Positions 56,737 through 62,000 of a DNA stretch of 62,000 nt are shown piece by piece. Where the stretch lies: assembly GCA_014529385.2 (NCBI GenBank), contig CM043944.1, forward strand, positions 70,208,895 to 70,270,894, read 5' to 3'. Under the pieces are notes generated by a model. That model searched no databases, was not told the origin of the DNA, and worked only from the letters and a program-made list of their open reading frames with translations. How positions within the stretch are numbered: position 1 is the first letter of the stretch; the number at the start of each line of letters is the position of its first letter. The stretch is from Adiantum capillus-veneris. Its lineage: Eukaryota > Streptophyta > Polypodiopsida > Polypodiales > Pteridaceae. A program made the position numbers and the translations under genes.

Positions 56737-58778
56737 CCCTAGCAAGAAAAACGTAGTGGATACTACAGAGATGAGTCTGAATATATTACTTCAAAACACT
56801 TTAAAGCTTTAGTCTCTTTTTTTTAAATGTAAGGCATGGTATGGTCTTGCTCTCTCAATGGGTGGTATTCTTGATATATTCAGACAGTATGAGTTGTTTT
56901 CAAATGGTATTGATAATTATTAGCAAGAACACATAATGTTGAGGCTTGAGACTGACTAATCTCTTACTATTGCTCTTTCTTTCTTTGGTTGCTGGTTTTA
57001 CCAATAGAAAATTTGCTAAGACTCACATAATGAGCAGGGGTTAAACTCGGATACAGTAATTTAGTATATCTGGGTGAAAAGGATTGGTTTTTGGCCTTAT
57101 GAGAGAGTATATTTGTGTTGGTCTCTGTGTATATTGAAATAAAGCATGAGCCGCTCTTCAAATGGTTTATGTTGGGTTGGGGTTGCCTACTACTGACCCG
57201 TATCATGGTTGTGACTGGATCGGATGTTGGGCCAAAATTTACTATAAACCAATAAGTTATTGGTAGTCATTTACAATAACTCATGATTTGTTTAGCTTGA
57301 AGACCTGATTGCTAGCTTATCTTATTGTTGATCTTCCCTTTTTGCTGGGATTAATGACAGGATACTATGCTTACTCACAAAATAATCATGAATGTGTTCT
57401 ATATACTGGATAATTTGTATATATAGTTTTTTTAGGCCTGGTATAGGTTCAATTAGCTGGATTATTCAGTTAGCACAGATTTGCCTCCCAATAATGTATA
57501 CCAGTTGGGGATGCCAACTACTGACCCTAATCATGGATGTTTTATCAGAGTAGATGATGGGCCGTGAGGTACTAGAAACTGCTTTTTGATTTATAACTAG
57601 TTGTTCATTGCAGTTGATCATACCTGTTGCTCGGTATACCAGCAATAGGTGAATTTAGCTGGTGCTTGATTTATGGATTTTGCTTCATTTGGGATTAATG
57701 GACTATGTTCAGCCCTGCATATGGTTTGGTTTGGCCGTATATCCAGTCATTTTAGGTTACTGTGAACTGTTTATGCTTATCATTTCTCCTCTATATGGTC
57801 TATATGGGCTCTTGTTTGACCTGGATATGGTATAGCATTATTAAGTTGGTGGGCCTACCACTATTATAGCTAGGATGAAATGCCAAGTGATACGATCTAA
57901 TCAGTTTTTTTTGCAGAGCAGATGGTGTTCGGCTAAAAATACAGATCAGTACGGTATCTCTTGTAATACTCGTCTACACGATATTCTCTGGCCTTATGTG
58001 TCTTTATCTCTCTCTATTTCCGGGTTTTACGAGCTCTTTTGGGCCTAAATTTCACTAGAATATGGCCCAGTTGGCTTTCTGAGGTTATTGCCTGGATGGG
58101 AATGATAACTACTAACTCTAAAAGTTGATATTTGCAAATCAGGTGTTGGTTTAAGGAGTATTATGACTTCAAAAACACATTGACTTACTAAAATAAGCTT
58201 TCTAAAATGAAATTTAAGATAACAGATGGGGTTATGGGATTAAGAGCTTTTTCAATTGATAACTTATGTCAAATTGGAAAGATTTGACGATTTATTTTGC
58301 ATTGAAGTAAAGGAATGTTGCTTTAATACTTCGCATTAGGGTGCGGATTGTATAGATCAGATAATTGGACCGAACACTTTGATGATTTGTTTATAGAATT
58401 CATGGTCTTTGAGAAGGCTATTACACATCGCTATAATTTTAACAGCATGATTTTCTTCTTCGGTTAGTACCAAGGTGACATGGATGACAACTAGGTTACC
58501 CCAGTTACCTGTTATGCGCTTTGAAAACTAACGATTAGTTTGTTTTCTTACTGTGGATGCAAATAAGGGTGTCCTTTCCTTGTTGTTGTTTGAGAAGATT
58601 AAATGTTGTACAGTTATATTGTCACACTAGTCAGTACCTTCTTTCCTCTATTATGGCCTGATATTGAGATGTAATTGTTTGGATTTGTTGTCTAAAGAAA
58701 TACATGATTTTGTACTATGAACTATAGGCCATGGTCTTTGTAGTTGGTCTGATGTGTTATGTATAATGATAATAGTTT

Positions 58779-58782
<4 letters not shown>
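56737..58782. other. 2 kb without coding signal, with dispersed diverged repeats
   Basis: Only short ORFs occur. A motif of about 60 bp (GTTGCC-ACTACTGACCC-TATCATGG...GATGTTGGGCC) recurs at 57171-57233 and 57501-57563, and weakly at 58091-58150. It may be a diverged non-autonomous element downstream of R1. Confidence 0.45.
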
Positions 58783-58817
<35 letters not shown>

Positions 58818-58850
58818 ATTGCACCACTAGCGATGTCCCTAGTGTGTGGT

Positions 58851-58887
<37 letters not shown>
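58783..58887. repeat. (CT)n and poly-G (about 37) runs
   Basis: CT array 58783-58815 and G run 58851-58887, separated by 35 bp. Confidence 0.95.
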
Positions 58888-59712
58888 CTTTCCTTAAAAG
58901 ATTGGGGCCTTGAAGGCCGTGGGTGCCTGTCCCTAGAGAGATCTACCATGCAAAAATAGTGTGCTAAGCTACCCAATAGACCACTAACTCCGCCCACTGG
59001 TGCCGCTAGTACGGCAACATGCTGCCAAAATCGTTCGGTGTCACCATCATAGCAGCATCAACACCACAGCTACCCGTAGAGAGATCTCTCTCTCTCCTTC
59101 TTACACACCCCATAAGGGCCACGGTCCTCTATATATACCACAAGACATTTTCCCCTACTTTTGCGTGTGGGTTAAGATCCCTTGCCACATGGCGGTCATG
59201 GGGTACCCCAGCCTCCTAAGCTCCCAGAAACTCACCTAAACCTTTGTTTAAAAAACTTCTCCCCTTGCCACTTTCAGGCTAGTGTAACCCTCTACTCCCA
59301 CATCCAGTGGCCATGGCGTCATTCAATTGAAAGTCTTCCTTCCCGAGTGCAAATGTCTCCATCCTTGTCAGACTTCAACCTTCCCAAGCCCGTCTATCGA
59401 GACCACAAAAATGAGGGAAATCATCTGACATCCTCCTCCGAGCAATTGCACCCCACTTTTGATTGGCATAACTTTCCCACCGAAACTCTGTTGAGGAGCC
59501 GTCTTGATCGGTGCATACAATGTCTCAAACACCACATTCCAAGCTCAATTGTCACACTTTGAACTATTATCTTAATGGCCCCTTTTTGGAGCCTTCTTGG
59601 CCTATAGAACCTTCTTAAACATACATTCCTGCTACCGTTTGCCTGCCCATGTCTTCCACACCTGCCTTAGCACTTTGTCTTGACCCTACAGACACCCTTA
59701 GCCTAGAATTGC

Positions 59713-59860
<148 letters not shown>

Positions 59861-60118
59861 ATTGCACATGACTTCCCTTCCCTCAGCACTGGCGATGTCA
59901 CTAATTGGGGGGGCGGGGGGGGGGCGGTGATTTCTTCAAAAGATTGGGGCCTTGAAGGCCATGAGAGCCCGTCCCTAACAAGATCCACCATGCAACAGTG
60001 TGCTACGCTACCCAATCGCCCGCTAACTCCACCCACTGGTGCCGCTAGTACGACAACATGCTACCCAAATTGTTTGGTGTCACCGTCGTAGTAGCACCGA
60101 CACCACAGCTACACATAG

Positions 60119-60120
<2 letters not shown>

Positions 60121-60213
<93 letters not shown>
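60121..60213. repeat. (CT)n array inside duplication unit 2
   Basis: About 46 units. The same site in unit 1 (about 59083-59097) has only about 7. Confidence 0.98.
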
Positions 60214-60215
<2 letters not shown>

Positions 60216-60879
60216 TCTTACACACCCCATAAAGGCCACGGTCCTCTATATATACCACAAGACATTTTCCCATGCTTTTGTGTGTGGGTTAAGATCCCTT
60301 GCCACATGGCGGTCATAGGGTACCCCACCCCCCTATGCTCCCAGAAACTCACCTAAACCTTTTTTTTAAAAAAATCTCCCCCTGCCACTTTCAGCCCATT
60401 GTAACCCTTTGCTCCCACATCCAATGGTCATGGCACGACATTCAATTGAAAGTCTTTCTTCCCGACTGCAAATGTCTTCATCCTTGTCAGACTTCAACCC
60501 TCTCGAGCCCATCTATCGAGACCACAAAAATGAGGGAAATCATCTGACATCCTGCTCCGAGCAATTGCACCCCACTTTTGTTGGCATAACTTTCCCATCG
60601 GGACTCCATTTGAGGAGCCGTCTAGACTCGCTCATACAATGTCTCAAATACCAACAATTGTCACACTTCAAACCCTTTGAACTACCATCTTAATGGCCCC
60701 TTTTTGAAGCCTTCTTGTCCTATAGAACCTTCTTAAACATACATTCTTGCTACCATTTGCCTCCCTAGGTCTTTTGCACCTGCCTTAGCACTTTGTTCTT
60801 AGCACTTTGTCCTAAACCTACAGACACCCTTAGCCTAGCATTGCACACTTCCCAACTCGGACCAACTTTGGCTGAACCA

Positions 60880-61745
60880 CCAGTTGTCTATACATGTACT
60901 CCAAATTCTTCAAGTAGCAATCATAGCCATGCTACCTCACATGCTGCCACTACAGCACCCCTGTACTCTACCTCTGTAATTGAAAGATCAACCATAGGCT
61001 GCTTTTTGCTACTCCATGTGATAGAAGCACTCCCAATGAAAACATAAATCCGTTGGTAGACCTTTGCAACTCCACATCGGTCCTTCAAAAGAGTGCATAA
61101 TCCAATGTAGCACTGACATAGCATAGAGTGCGCCTCACGGCATCTAAGTGTGGTTTCTTGGGAAACTGCATAAATTGACTCACCAATGCAACTGTGTAGC
61201 TCAAGTCAGGATGTGAGATAGTCAAGTATATCAAGCTACCCACAATCTTCTTGTACATGGTAGCATTCTCAAGCACTTGAGCTACATCATTCCCCAAATT
61301 CAAAGTTTGATCTAAGGGCATCACAATTGGATTACAATTAGCCATGCCATACTCATTTAGCATGTCCATGGAATATTGTCCTTATGACAGTCATATACCC
61401 TCTTCTATGCAAATGATTTCAATGCCCAAGAAATACTATAAATCTCCCAAGTCTTTCATCTCAAAGTCTTGCATAAGTAGAGCCTATACACCCTCTACTT
61501 CAACCAGATTATCACCTCCAACAATCAAGTCATCCACATAAATGCATATCCCACAATTACTGCTTCATTCTTTTGCACATACAATGAATGATCTGCATCA
61601 AACATTTCAAGTCCCAATGAAGTGAGGAATGCCACAATCTACCCATCAAGGGAAGATGATTTGACTCCCAGTATCTTTTTAGCATACTGGGAGGTGCTTG
61701 GTCTAGACCTTTGTAGTGCTTATTAACACATTTTCTGCACATTGG
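60880..61745 (-). pseudogene. Copia H: F-family RT and RNase H fragment
   Basis: On the minus strand the frame holds the RT finger end (KALYGLKQAPRAW-like, near 61700), DADHSLYVQKNEAVIV, then IYVDDLI with YVDD intact in a shifted frame near 61530. MDMLNEYGMANCNPIVMPLD and KKIVGSLIYLTISHPDLSYT (61085-61369) follow, and RNase H (ITWSSKKQPMVDLS, ACEVAWL) is at 60921-61124. It aligns with Copia F throughout, less about 30 bp around ADWAGS. Both ends are truncated; the lower end abuts the 1.04-kb repeat. Confidence 0.88.
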
Positions 61746-61747
61746 GG

Positions 61748-62000
61748 AGATGCCTGATAGTATGAGTGAGGGATTAATCTATCTTATTCCAAGGAGGCTC
61801 CTTGGACAAGATCTAGTAGCGGTGACCCATCACCATTCTCAAATCAGCCTACAAAATCTTAGCAAAGGCTCTGAGTTTGAGAATTTAGCCGATTTTGGAG
61901 AGCCTTATACATGAGACACGTACAGGTTTTGTCAAGGAGTGCAACATCCTTGACAACATCTTCATATTTTGGGAGGCGTCTACACTAGCACATCTCTGAG
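61748..62000 (+). pseudogene. LINE reverse transcriptase fragment running off the window
   Basis: The plus strand reads EMPDSMSEGLIYLIP, then shifted frames with a WRPI-like region and AKAL...LIHETRTGFVKEC and DNIF. This is the RT motif 0-2a region of L1-type LINEs (IYLIPK...QTGFV..R.I.DNI). It is decayed, with shifts near 61790 and a stop near 61850. It belongs to a different, more L1-like family than the LINE at 52 kb. It continues beyond the window. Confidence 0.65.

Noticed and set aside
58851-58887. Long poly-G (and poly-C at 29042-29068) as biological features
   Set aside because: Listed as repeats only; homopolymers of this length are prone to sequencing and assembly error, so I draw no conclusion from their lengths.

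Overview
This window looks like nuclear, gene-poor, heterochromatin-like DNA from a land plant. I see no host protein gene, tRNA or rRNA. Nearly everything recognisable is retrotransposon-derived: several Ty1/Copia families, Ty3/Gypsy pieces, at least two LINEs and one Penelope-like reverse transcriptase. Between them lie microsatellites, minisatellites and tandem duplications. Initiator-Met-type primer binding sites, CCHC zinc knuckles and Copia gene order (GAG-PR-IN-RT-RH) support a plant genome. The Penelope-like RT and the abundance of old Copia copies make me lean to a non-flowering plant such as a fern or lycophyte, but that is inference.

Layout. 1-1800: truncated minus-strand Copia A. 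1.8-8.2 kb: scrambled cluster of a large LTR (LTR-X) around a gag-only minus-strand internal region with its own primer site. 8.2-10.0 kb: plus-strand LTR/PBS/gag remnant. 10.0-13.6 kb: minus-strand Copia B (same family as A) with two adjacent LTRs downstream and a chimeric 5' end. 13.6-14.3 kb: promoter-like repeat R1, whose inverted partner lies at 56.1-56.7 kb. 14.3-22.5 kb: degraded gag-only element G, split by the best preserved LTR element, Copia F (16505-21770), with two LTRs, PBS, PPT and a near-matching 5-bp target duplication. 24.8-25.7 kb: LINE endonuclease relic. 26.7-28.4 kb: Copia C (F family, minus). 29.4-30.8 kb: Copia D (gag-protease, minus). 32.4-37.9 kb: old full-length Copia E (plus). 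38.1-39.6 kb: a 28-29 bp minisatellite and a 158-bp higher-order satellite. 40.9-47.2 kb: Gypsy fragments among GA/CT microsatellites. 48.9-51.8 kb: Penelope-like RT. 51.9-56.0 kb: nearly intact LINE with ORF1 and ORF2. 56.1-60.9 kb: R1, unrecognised DNA and a 1.04-kb tandem duplication bounded by long CT arrays. 60.9-61.7 kb: Copia H (F family, minus). 61.75 kb to the end: another LINE RT running off the window.

No element looks fully autonomous as written. Copia F has five in-frame TAG stops, frameshifts and a changed integrase aspartate. B and E have altered RT active sites. The LINE at 52 kb is the closest to intact, with one ORF1 frameshift and two stops near the ORF2 C-terminus. The elements do not form a pathway; they record nested insertion, recombination and decay.
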